Shown piece after piece: positions 57,222-64,000 of a DNA stretch of 64,000 nt. Source of the DNA: Euryarchaeota archaeon UBA88 (GTDB taxonomy: Archaea; Thermoplasmatota; Poseidoniia; Poseidoniales; Poseidoniaceae); NCBI GenBank assembly GCA_002499545.1, contig DAME01000011.1, positions 83,122 through 147,121 of the forward strand, in the 5' to 3' direction. The notes beneath the pieces were generated by a model. The model saw only the letters and a list, made by a program, of their open reading frames with translations. It made no database searches and was not told the DNA's origin. Position 1 is the first letter of the stretch, and each line of letters begins with the position of its first letter. The position numbers were made by a program, and so were the translations under genes.

Positions 57222-58436
57222 ATGGGAGATGCCCTGCTCAGCCTCAAAGGACTCGAAGTCCGGCGTGGAATGGGCGTCGTGCTCGACGGTTTTTCACTCG
57301 ATGTGCATTCGGGAGACGTTGTCGTTCTTCAAGGCGTCAACGGATCTGGAAAATCGACCGTTTTAGAAAGTGCCGCTCGACTGTTACCGCTCGAGAAAGG
57401 TTCTGTCCATCACGGCTCCACGATGGTGGTCGATTTCGAAGGAAGACGACACATGCCATCGCAGCCGTTTGGACTCACGTTGCAGAGCAACGGCATGATT
57501 GGTGATGAAACGGTCGAAGACCACTTGCAGACAGTGTGCGCTCTATCGGATATGACAGCGGACCTCACAGGCATTCTCTCTTCGTACGGATTGGAACACC
57601 GTCGACATGACCGAATCGCTCACCTTTCCGGTGGACAAAAGCGAAAGGTAGCCGTACTTGCTGGTCTATTGCCAGCAATGATCAGCTCTGAACCGAGGCT
57701 CATCATGCTCGATGAGCCGGACACTGGATTGGACGATAATGCGATTGCGTCACTGGTGTCAAACATCGCACAACTCCGCATGGCAGGGCATGGTTTTCTC
57801 ATCGCGTCTCACCACGCAACCATACTCGACTGTGCAACTCGCTTGCACGACTTAGACGGAGAGACTGGACAAACGCAAGACGATGATGTTGTCTGGGAAG
57901 CAATCGGCACCCAATCTCCAGCATCATTTCTCTCCACCCGTGTCGGGCATCGCTACATGCGGCACACTCGAGCAGGCTTGGCTCGCAACGGTTTGACTGG
58001 CGTAATCGTGGTTGGTGTTCTGTTGACGTTGTTCAATGCCACTTCAGTCGAGGACCAATTATGGTTGGTTGGGATGGTACTGGCCGTTCCATTCGCTGTA
58101 GGGTTGTCGGGCGACCCTGTTGTCTACATCTTGCGAGAACACCGAGCCATCGATTGGTGGAGGGCTCACGTCAATCGACTTCCTTCTGCGGATCTAATTG
58201 GACCGCTGTACGGCGTTGTCTCAACCGGCTTATGCAGCCTTATTTTCCTGAACGAACTACGTTGGGACCTCGTGTTCATCGGCACTGCCGTTCTCTGGGC
58301 AAGTCTCACTTTCGTTCGCTTCATTGAACTGTCCACCGTCCGTTTAGCCCGTCCAAATGCCGCATTCGTCCGACTCCTGGTCCCCATTCTCATTCTTCCG
58401 TGGGGATTGCTTGTGGACTATGCAGCGTCACTTTAA
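57222..58436 (+). CDS. ccmA: Cytochrome c biogenesis ABC transporter, CcmA ATPase fused to CcmB-like membrane domain
   Basis: Residues 1-215 are an ABC ATPase: Walker A GVNGSGKST, signature LSGGQKRKVA, Walker B LIMLDEPDTGLDD and the switch His in IASHHA. The remaining 190 residues contain about five membrane helices (GLTGVIVVGVLLTLFN, LVGMVLAVPFAVGL, LYGVVSTGLCSLIFL, VFIGTAVLWASLTFV, LLVPILILPWGLLV) in the position of the separate CcmB subunit. The start at 57222 (MGDALLSLKG) fits the ATPase fold. The complex works with CcmC and CcmD on haem delivery to apocytochrome c. Haem chaperone and lyase genes (ccmE, ccmF, ccmH) are not in the window. Confidence 0.83.
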   Translation: MGDALLSLKGLEVRRGMGVVLDGFSLDVHSGDVVVLQGVNGSGKSTVLESAARLLPLEKGSVHHGSTMVVDFEGRRHMPSQPFGLTLQSNGMIGDETVEDHLQTVCALSDMTADLTGILSSYGLEHRRHDRIAHLSGGQKRKVAVLAGLLPAMISSEPRLIMLDEPDTGLDDNAIASLVSNIAQLRMAGHGFLIASHHATILDCATRLHDLDGETGQTQDDDVVWEAIGTQSPASFLSTRVGHRYMRHTRAGLARNGLTGVIVVGVLLTLFNATSVEDQLWLVGMVLAVPFAVGLSGDPVVYILREHRAIDWWRAHVNRLPSADLIGPLYGVVSTGLCSLIFLNELRWDLVFIGTAVLWASLTFVRFIELSTVRLARPNAAFVRLLVPILILPWGLLVDYAASL

Positions 58437-58474
58437 GCACCCAAGTTCAAGAAGGGGTGCCGACAGTGCGAGTC

Positions 58475-59173
58475 ATGCGAGGACGTTCCCCCGAGGTCCT
58501 CTTGTTCACAGGTTTTGCAGGTATAGCAACGACGCTCTTCCTTGCATGGAACTGGGCACCAAGCGTCTCAATCAACGCCTTTGAATCTCCAGCAGCTCAG
58601 CGGATTTTTTACTGGCATGTGCCCTCTGCATGGGCTGCATTGATTGCCTTCACCGTACTGTTCGTTGGCTCAACGATGTGGTTCTTTAAGCGAAATTCTC
58701 TCGGTTGGAAACTCCATGTTGCAGGGTCAGAAGCAGGTCTTGCATGCGGCTTAATGGTCGTATGCTCTGGCTGTATTTGGGGCTCTGCCGAATGGGGCAC
58801 TCCCTGGGATTGGAGCGATGTTCGACTGAATTCTTTCGGACTGCTCACCCTGCTTGCCATGTTTTTGGTACTTGGTAGAAAAAGTCAGCCTGACGGTGTA
58901 GAAACTCGAGATACGTTTTCGACCTTTGGCATGTACGGATTTGTCTTGGTCCCGCTCACCTACATTTCTACACGAATTTGGCAGATTCGTCACCCCGGTC
59001 CTGTAGGTGGGCCCGGAGCGGAAGGCACGATTGACGGGAGCATGCGATTCGTCGTGTTGTTTGGAGCACTCGCCTTCACACTGCTCATCGCTGGTCATAT
59101 GATGATGTCAATGCGGATTACGGACATGGAACAACGCCTCGAACAGGCACAAAAGAAACTCGATGAGGGATGA
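58475..59173 (+). CDS. ccmC: Cytochrome c maturation haem-handling protein CcmC
   Basis: The family motif is the WWD tryptophan-rich loop EWGTPWDWSDVRL, with flanking histidines (YWHVPSAWAAL and IRHPGP) that ligate haem. Six membrane helices are visible. CcmC loads haem onto the chaperone CcmE at the outer face. Starts at GTG 58457, GTG 58466 and ATG 58475 are all possible; the first frame opening at 58400 overlaps the fused ccmA-B gene. The gene lies 38 bases after that gene and overlaps ccmD by four bases (ATGA). Confidence 0.93.
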   Translation: MRGRSPEVLLFTGFAGIATTLFLAWNWAPSVSINAFESPAAQRIFYWHVPSAWAALIAFTVLFVGSTMWFFKRNSLGWKLHVAGSEAGLACGLMVVCSGCIWGSAEWGTPWDWSDVRLNSFGLLTLLAMFLVLGRKSQPDGVETRDTFSTFGMYGFVLVPLTYISTRIWQIRHPGPVGGPGAEGTIDGSMRFVVLFGALAFTLLIAGHMMMSMRITDMEQRLEQAQKKLDEG

Positions 59174-59358
59174 AAATGGACGGAATGATTTACTTATCGC
59201 TAGCGTACATTGCTATGATTGCTGCCATCGCAATTTGGACATGGACTGTAGTCACTCGAAGTCGGTCGATTGAGGCGCGCCTTGCAGCGGTCGAATCAAC
59301 CATCGGGCTTTCTGCCGATGAAGGTGATGATGTCGCCTCACAATCGGTTGATGAATGA
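59170..59358 (+). CDS. ccmD: CcmD-like small membrane protein
   Basis: A 62-residue protein with one N-terminal helix (MIYLSLAYIAMIAAIAIWTWTV, position 6 onward) followed by charged residues RSRSIEARLAAVE. Size, topology and place directly after ccmC fit CcmD, which helps release the CcmABC-haem-CcmE complex. The ATG overlaps the ccmC stop (ATGA). Sequence conservation in this family is too low for independent proof. Confidence 0.75.
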   Translation: MKMDGMIYLSLAYIAMIAAIAIWTWTVVTRSRSIEARLAAVESTIGLSADEGDDVASQSVDE

Positions 59359-59414
59359 AGAAAGATGCCACACCTTGAAGACGGGATGGCTCAACAACGG
59401 CTTGAGGGGATACC

Positions 59415-60494
59415 GTGTCAAGCGATTTAGGTGGTGACTTTTGTGTGGTCTGCGGAGCGGACCCGCCCCTCTATGGTGAACGGATGTGTGAACCATGTGT
59501 CAGAAAGCGAGTCAAACTTGTCAAGGTACCTGAAAACGTACCTTGGGTGCGCTGCGCTCGATGTGGCATTGTTGAAATCCAAGGAAAATGGGTTCACATC
59601 TCCGAGGAAGAAATCTGGGATGAATTGATTCAGCGCCATGTCGTAGTTCACGAACAAGCGTCTGAGGTGGGTTTAGCTTTCGAGACCCGCAGAGTTTCTG
59701 ATCGCCACACGCTGATTTACATTCAAGTCGAAGGCGTCATTGAAGGCTTACTGTTCAAGGAAGAGCACACAATGCGCGCTCGAATGGCTAACGGCGTATG
59801 CCTAACATGTACCCGTCGAGCAGGAAATTACTTTGAAGCAACCGTTCAACTCCGCTCAACTGGACGACGATTGATAGAAGAGGAATTCACTGCACTGCGC
59901 GCTACCCTCGATACGGTCATCGATGAGTTAGCAGATGACCCGATGTTTTTCATCACCAGTGAAGGCGCAGTCACGGGTGGATATGACGTTGTTCTTGGTA
60001 GCAAAGGCCTCGCACGAACGTGGGGTCGGCACCTCGTTTCAAATTACGGTGGCCACTTAGCAGAATCCAATTCCACCGTAGGGCGGAAAGACGGAATCGA
60101 CGTCACCCGTTTGACGTTGCTGTACCGTAAACCGGGTTACGACCTTGGCGACGTATTGCGTTGGAGAGACAAATTCTGGCGACCCGCTACGTGGTCGAAG
60201 GACGGGGCTATCATGTCACGTATCGACCGACAAGAACGAACAGGCGCAACGTGGCGGGATTTGGAATCTGCCAACGTCATTGCTCAAATGAAGGACCACA
60301 TCGTTGCAGACATCATCACCGAAGATTCTTCAGTCGGCGAATTCCTTGACCCTACTACGTGGAGCATGGCTGAAGTTCGTTTACCATGGGACCACGTTGC
60401 CAAAGAAAAACTACGACTCGCACGAATCGATGGTGAATGGCTCGCACTTCACAAACTCGGCTGTGATGACGATGATGAGGGGAAGGCCGTATGA
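59415..60494 (+). CDS. nmd3: NMD3-like ribosome biogenesis factor
   Basis: Archaeal NMD3 homologues bind the large ribosomal subunit. The N-terminus has four CxxC pairs: FCVVCGAD, RMCEPCV, RCARCGIV and VCLTCTRRAG, forming the zinc-binding part. The body VVLGSKGLARTWGRHLVSNYGG and VTRLTLLYRKPGYDLGDVL matches the family. The GTG at 59415 is the start (GAGGGGA five bases upstream). At 359 residues it is the expected archaeal length. It lies between the ccm genes and a sugar isomerase, whose start overlaps its stop by four bases. Confidence 0.9.
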   Translation: MSSDLGGDFCVVCGADPPLYGERMCEPCVRKRVKLVKVPENVPWVRCARCGIVEIQGKWVHISEEEIWDELIQRHVVVHEQASEVGLAFETRRVSDRHTLIYIQVEGVIEGLLFKEEHTMRARMANGVCLTCTRRAGNYFEATVQLRSTGRRLIEEEFTALRATLDTVIDELADDPMFFITSEGAVTGGYDVVLGSKGLARTWGRHLVSNYGGHLAESNSTVGRKDGIDVTRLTLLYRKPGYDLGDVLRWRDKFWRPATWSKDGAIMSRIDRQERTGATWRDLESANVIAQMKDHIVADIITEDSSVGEFLDPTTWSMAEVRLPWDHVAKEKLRLARIDGEWLALHKLGCDDDDEGKAV

Positions 60495-61633
60495 AGGAAG
60501 ACGAGCATACTCCCCCGATGGCCGAGACTGATGATACGGTATCCGAGGTTGGCATGGTTGAACTTGCTGAAGCCTTGGACAACGGTGGCATGGTCGGATT
60601 TGTTCGGGCATTTGTTGAAGATCTCCGCAGTGGATTGGCTCACGTCACTCCAGAACACTTCCCTTGGTTAACCGACCTTGCTGCTAAGAAATGGAACGGT
60701 ATTCTTTGCCTTGGAATGGGTGGTTCTGCTGCAGGGGGAGATTTCCTCAGTGTCCTTTCAAGCCTTCAGGGGACCATTCCGGTGGTTCTTCAGCGCGACT
60801 ATGTTGTGCCTGCATGGTGGGACAGTTCGTGGTTGATTCTTTCAACCTCGCACAGCGGCAACACCGCTGAAACCATCGAAGCAACCGAAACGGCCCTCAA
60901 AGCAGGGGCCACTGCCGTGGTCATCTCGACGGGGGGATACCTCTCTGGCCTGACGGAACTCTACCCCACTTGCCACCTGATTCCCTCGGTTGGTGGCCAG
61001 CCACCCCGTTCAGCCTTTGGCCACATTTTTAGTCGACAACTTGGCTTACTGCGCAACCTAGGCATCCTACCAAAGCCGCGCGAAGGTGCGGATGATGCAA
61101 TGCTTGAGCGATTACAAGATGCGAGCGATGGTTTCGACGTTCTCAAAGACCCCGAGGGCGATGTCGCACAATTGGCCTTGTGCATGATTGACCGGCCGAT
61201 TGCTCTTCTTGGACCAACCGAACTCCAAGCCGTGTTGAACCGGTTCAAGAACCAGCTCAACGAAAACGCAGCTCGATTCGCACGGGTGGGCGTGATTCCG
61301 GAAATGAACCACAACGAAAGTGTAGCATGGGGTGGGGTCGGTTCTGACGAGGATTCGTCAGGAATTGAACACGTGCTGTTGCTTCTCACCTGGCAGGGCA
61401 TGCACCGCCAAGTGTCCAAGCGCATGGATTGGATGGTCGCCCACGCTACAACTGATTATGCATGGAAGATAGCGGGTGAAGGCGGAACGTTGCTTGAATC
61501 TCTGCTCCATCTCTGCATATTGACCGACTGGATCTCGATTGCGTTAGCATTCCTGATCGGCAAAGACCCTGCGTCCATTGGGCCAATATCTGCACTAAAG
61601 GCGCACCTTGATTCGGTCAGCGAATCAGTATAA
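60491..61633 (+). CDS. Bifunctional phosphoglucose/phosphomannose isomerase
   Basis: The protein has two SIS domains: CLGMGGSAAGGDFLSV with STSHSGNTAETIEATE for the first, and RFARVGVIPEMNHNESV for the second, as in archaeal-type glucose/mannose-6-phosphate isomerases. It interconverts glucose 6-phosphate, mannose 6-phosphate and fructose 6-phosphate. Fructose 6-phosphate is the substrate of GlmS, coded in the same window. The ATG overlaps the nmd3 stop (ATGA). The 380 residues are somewhat more than the usual 320, and the 3' end overlaps the M23 peptidase gene by nine bases. Confidence 0.92.
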   Translation: MKEDEHTPPMAETDDTVSEVGMVELAEALDNGGMVGFVRAFVEDLRSGLAHVTPEHFPWLTDLAAKKWNGILCLGMGGSAAGGDFLSVLSSLQGTIPVVLQRDYVVPAWWDSSWLILSTSHSGNTAETIEATETALKAGATAVVISTGGYLSGLTELYPTCHLIPSVGGQPPRSAFGHIFSRQLGLLRNLGILPKPREGADDAMLERLQDASDGFDVLKDPEGDVAQLALCMIDRPIALLGPTELQAVLNRFKNQLNENAARFARVGVIPEMNHNESVAWGGVGSDEDSSGIEHVLLLLTWQGMHRQVSKRMDWMVAHATTDYAWKIAGEGGTLLESLLHLCILTDWISIALAFLIGKDPASIGPISALKAHLDSVSESV

Positions 61634-62206
61634 CCGACCAAGGATTAATCTCGGGTCAGGATAGGTCACAAGTGCTTGATCTCGTTGACTCAATTCCACC
61701 ACGCCCGGCATATCATTGACCGTGGGTTCACTGATAGAGAGTTGAATGTGAAGGTGAGGCGGCCATCCACCGTTTTCGTGTTCCGCTCCAATCCAAGCAA
61801 TCCGGTCACCTGCATGGAATACCTGACCCACTTCAAGACCGTTCAAGCTCGTCGCAGTCAAGTGTCCGTGTAGCACCCACACCGTCTGAATTGGAGCCAA
61901 TTCAGAGGAACCAAGCGTGACGGGTAACGCTACTTCATGACGAGTGATGATGGTTGGTCCGTAGGAACCGGCCTCATCGTTCACACCCAGTGAATGTATA
62001 ACACCGTCTGCAAAAGCGAAGATTGGCGTGCCGACAGGACCACCGAGGTCAATGCCAACATGGAGATCACGGACTCCGCCAAACAACGGCGTAGTGTACA
62101 TCCCAGGGCGATGCTCGTCGTACTTGCCAACCGAATACTCAAAGGGACATTCAAAATCAGTTTGAGGTCCGCGTGAAAAGTCGTACACCCAGTATTCATC
62201 GGCCAT
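61625..62206 (-). CDS. M23-family (LytM-like) metallopeptidase
   Basis: The zinc ligands are visible: HVGIDLG (HxxxD), VLHGHLTAT and GGWPPHLHIQ (HxH). The family usually cleaves peptidoglycan cross-links or glycine-rich peptides. From the ATG at 62206 it has 193 residues, nearly all catalytic domain, with no signal peptide or membrane helix, so it appears cytoplasmic. An archaeon has no peptidoglycan, so the substrate is unknown. A longer frame starts at 62245, but MADEYWVYDFSRG is a more likely N-terminus. It is divergent from the membrane protein gene at 62317. Confidence 0.85.
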   Translation of the reverse strand: MADEYWVYDFSRGPQTDFECPFEYSVGKYDEHRPGMYTTPLFGGVRDLHVGIDLGGPVGTPIFAFADGVIHSLGVNDEAGSYGPTIITRHEVALPVTLGSSELAPIQTVWVLHGHLTATSLNGLEVGQVFHAGDRIAWIGAEHENGGWPPHLHIQLSISEPTVNDMPGVVELSQRDQALVTYPDPRLILGRLY

Positions 62207-62316
62207 CTTTACCACCTCGTGAAACAGCGAGTGGTCGTTCGACATGGTTGCATGACAGGGTCTTTTCTTTTGATTGTTGGCCGAACAATGAAAGCCTTTG
62301 CCGATTCGTTCACATC

Positions 62317-64000
62317 ATGTTCGCTGCAACCGCCCTCATGGTGTCAGTGACGACCCTGCCGGGATACGCTCTGTGCCGAATCCTCGATGCAAGTGCAGAC
62401 AGGTACCGAAAAATGGCGTTAACCCCAGCGCTCGGACTGTTGCTGTTGTACGGATGCTCTGGAGCCTTGGTATTGGTCAACCTCTGGTCGTGGTTTTCCT
62501 TATCATTGGTAGTTGCGGTGCTCAACGGTCTTGCTCTGGTCCAGATTCGAAATCGAACAAGTGAGAAAAAATCCCTAACACCGTGGCAAAAACTCGAACG
62601 AGCTATGCACGGTGAAGTGTACGGTACTCCTGAAGAGAGTATCTCCGAAGAAGCAGCAACGCAGCAATGGCTTCAGCAGCAACGAACTCCTTGGCTTCTC
62701 TTCGCAGCTGGACTGATTCCTCTCAGTTGCCTTACCCTGCCGATGTTGCAAGAGTTACCCTTTGGAGTTGACTGGATTGGCTTTTCGATGCTCACCGGTC
62801 AAATTGCATCCCTTGGAACGCTGGCATTACCTGGAACGAACTCTGGGTTTTGGACCTATCCGCCCGCACTTCCATCCGTGGCTGCATGGATTCAACTGAC
62901 GCTCAACGTTTCACCAGCACGAGCAGTGTTCGTCTTAGGCCACTACAGTTTGTTCGCTCTCGTTCTCGGCATTGGAGGAGCAATGGACCGCCACGGGTCG
63001 GGACCTCACGGCATTCTTGCCATGGGTTTGGGGATTGGGTTGTTTGCCAAAGTGTTCGACTCGGGTTATCCAACGGTTGCCAGCCAACTGGGACTTGTCG
63101 TGGGACTTTTGGTGCTGCTTCGCCCGACTTCATCTCGTGGAAAACACCACACCCGTGGATTCATGGTTGCGTTCCTGTGTGTCGCAATGATTCATCCCAC
63201 CGGGGCAATTTATCTGGGAATGCTGATGCTTGCCCACATCGTTGTTGGTTTGCGCCTGCAAGAGCAGTACGGTGAAAACATCAAGAAAATCCTCTATGCC
63301 AGCGCAATACTCCTGACTTGTGCAGGGGCTGTCGCCTTACTGGTCTTGGCACCTCGGATGCTTGAAAGCGCAGTGTTTGCAGAATACGGATGGCAAGGCG
63401 GACGCCCGTTGTTAACCTACAACGGCATACTGTTGGTGGCTGGATTGCTGGCTGCTTTCTATTTGCGTGCAACCGTCGAAGGGCATCTTTTGGCCGTCTG
63501 GCTTGCTGGATTGTGGATTCTCACTGGAATCCACCTTGTTGAAGGTCTTGAGCGAGTCCCCGTGCTGTCGCTTTTGTCCTACACGCTGTACTCAATGGGT
63601 CTGCACGCATTTCACATCCCACTTGCTGCTTTGGTCGCCTTGTGGTGGAGCGATTCGACAAGTTTGACGCCAATCGACGAACCGAGGGGATTGCGTACTG
63701 TTGGATGGGACCCTCACATACACACCTATGTTTCAACGGCATTTTTGGTAGTCATCATACTCGGCGTTGCCGCGGGTAATGCGATTCTTTTACAAGTCAG
63801 CACCCATGACGAATTGCGACCTATAGCCCAAAGCGATGTGGCGTTGAAAGACCATATTGCTGGGTTACCCGATGGTAGCGTGATTTACTCGGAAAACGCT
63901 CATTGGGGATATGTGTTTGACCCGCCAAACAATGTAGAATTGACAAGCATCCCGACCCTTGGACTGGTTCAACTCGAAGCCAGCATCCAAGCCCAAGCCA
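62317..64000 (+). CDS. Large polytopic membrane protein, GT-C glycosyltransferase-like (3' end outside the window)
   Basis: The frame is open from the ATG at 62317 to the right edge, giving 561 residues. Hydrophobic segments dominate (LGLLLLYGCSGALVLVNL, WLLFAAGLIPLSCL, ILAMGLGIGLFAKVF, LGLVVGLLVLL, ILLTCAGAVALLVLA, ILLVAGLLAAFYL, AFLVVIILGVAAGNAIL), about a dozen in all. The loop FWTYPPALPSVAAW, a VDWIGF segment and the late soluble part beginning LKDHIAGLPDGSVIY resemble GT-C-type membrane glycosyltransferases. The hexapeptide acyltransferase and epimerase genes elsewhere would fit a glycan role, but the assignment is tentative. Confidence 0.6.
   Translation, partial: MFAATALMVSVTTLPGYALCRILDASADRYRKMALTPALGLLLLYGCSGALVLVNLWSWFSLSLVVAVLNGLALVQIRNRTSEKKSLTPWQKLERAMHGEVYGTPEESISEEAATQQWLQQQRTPWLLFAAGLIPLSCLTLPMLQELPFGVDWIGFSMLTGQIASLGTLALPGTNSGFWTYPPALPSVAAWIQLTLNVSPARAVFVLGHYSLFALVLGIGGAMDRHGSGPHGILAMGLGIGLFAKVFDSGYPTVASQLGLVVGLLVLLRPTSSRGKHHTRGFMVAFLCVAMIHPTGAIYLGMLMLAHIVVGLRLQEQYGENIKKILYASAILLTCAGAVALLVLAPRMLESAVFAEYGWQGGRPLLTYNGILLVAGLLAAFYLRATVEGHLLAVWLAGLWILTGIHLVEGLERVPVLSLLSYTLYSMGLHAFHIPLAALVALWWSDSTSLTPIDEPRGLRTVGWDPHIHTYVSTAFLVVIILGVAAGNAILLQVSTHDELRPIAQSDVALKDHIAGLPDGSVIYSENAHWGYVFDPPNNVELTSIPTLGLVQLEASIQAQA

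Noticed and set aside
1..64000. CRISPR arrays, insertion sequences, integrases, prophage or rRNA genes
   Set aside because: No regularly spaced repeats, transposase motifs or structural RNA landmarks were seen on either strand.

Overview
The window looks like a piece of a planktonic archaeal genome, most probably a Marine Group II euryarchaeon (Candidatus Poseidoniales); this placement is an inference from gene content, not from a phylogeny. The archaeal markers are a TATA-binding protein gene, an NMD3 homologue, a SepF-type FtsZ anchor, a mevalonate kinase together with a fused aconitase-X (candidate phosphomevalonate dehydratase), and TATA-like upstream elements. Very large surface proteins with one C-terminal membrane helix, lipoproteins with a GCFG lipobox, and a battery of secreted or membrane peptidases fit a protein-degrading marine heterotroph. 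I see no tRNA, rRNA, CRISPR array, insertion sequence or integrase. Coding density is very high: no gap exceeds 300 bases. The largest gaps are 1600-1794, 37663-37843, 24460-24631, 33159-33302 and 6403-6524, and they hold only promoter-like or leader-like sequence.

Layout. 1-1599: a secreted adhesin-like protein cut by the left edge, with a small unknown gene ahead of it. 1795-3620: an operon of peroxiredoxin Q, a hexapeptide acyltransferase and a flavin-reductase-fold protein. 3622-6402: a sugar-nucleotide epimerase-type SDR behind the fused aconitase-X gene. 6525-16521: a surface protein with calcium-loop-like repeats, TrhO, glutamine-dependent NAD synthetase and a 1707-residue surface protein. 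16620-22559: IleRS, a BtuF-like binding protein, a lipoprotein and a FUN14-like membrane protein. 22621-28871: two paralogous S15 peptidases on either side of a MutS-like ATPase, then thioredoxin. 28962-39730: an exported amidohydrolase, CysRS, a DRAM-like membrane protein, a glutamine amidotransferase coupled to MutY, a membrane Hdr-like iron-sulfur oxidoreductase, mevalonate kinase and TBP. 39783-47804: two tandem giant paralogous surface proteins followed by SepF. 47799-57157: Maf, a KaiC-like ATPase, GlmS, a giant subtilase and a rhomboid protease. 57222-59358: cytochrome c maturation genes (CcmA-CcmB fusion, CcmC, CcmD). 59415-61633: NMD3 and a phosphoglucose/phosphomannose isomerase. 61625-64000: an M23 peptidase and a polytopic membrane protein cut by the right edge.

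How the genes fit together. S8, S15, rhomboid and M23 peptidases plus an external amidohydrolase point to extracellular polymer breakdown. GlmS, the sugar isomerase, the epimerase and the acyltransferase could feed surface glycan synthesis. Aconitase-X plus mevalonate kinase point to archaeal lipid precursor synthesis. Ccm genes and the Hdr-like protein point to membrane electron transfer. Two features recur: convergent genes meet with their stop codons abutting or overlapping (eight of nine junctions), and several surface proteins carry elaborate cytoplasmic tails (a GLPxGWTxEQW module, PPLP repeats, a W-rich end, a zinc ribbon). The tails are the best candidate here for an undescribed inside-facing adaptor system.
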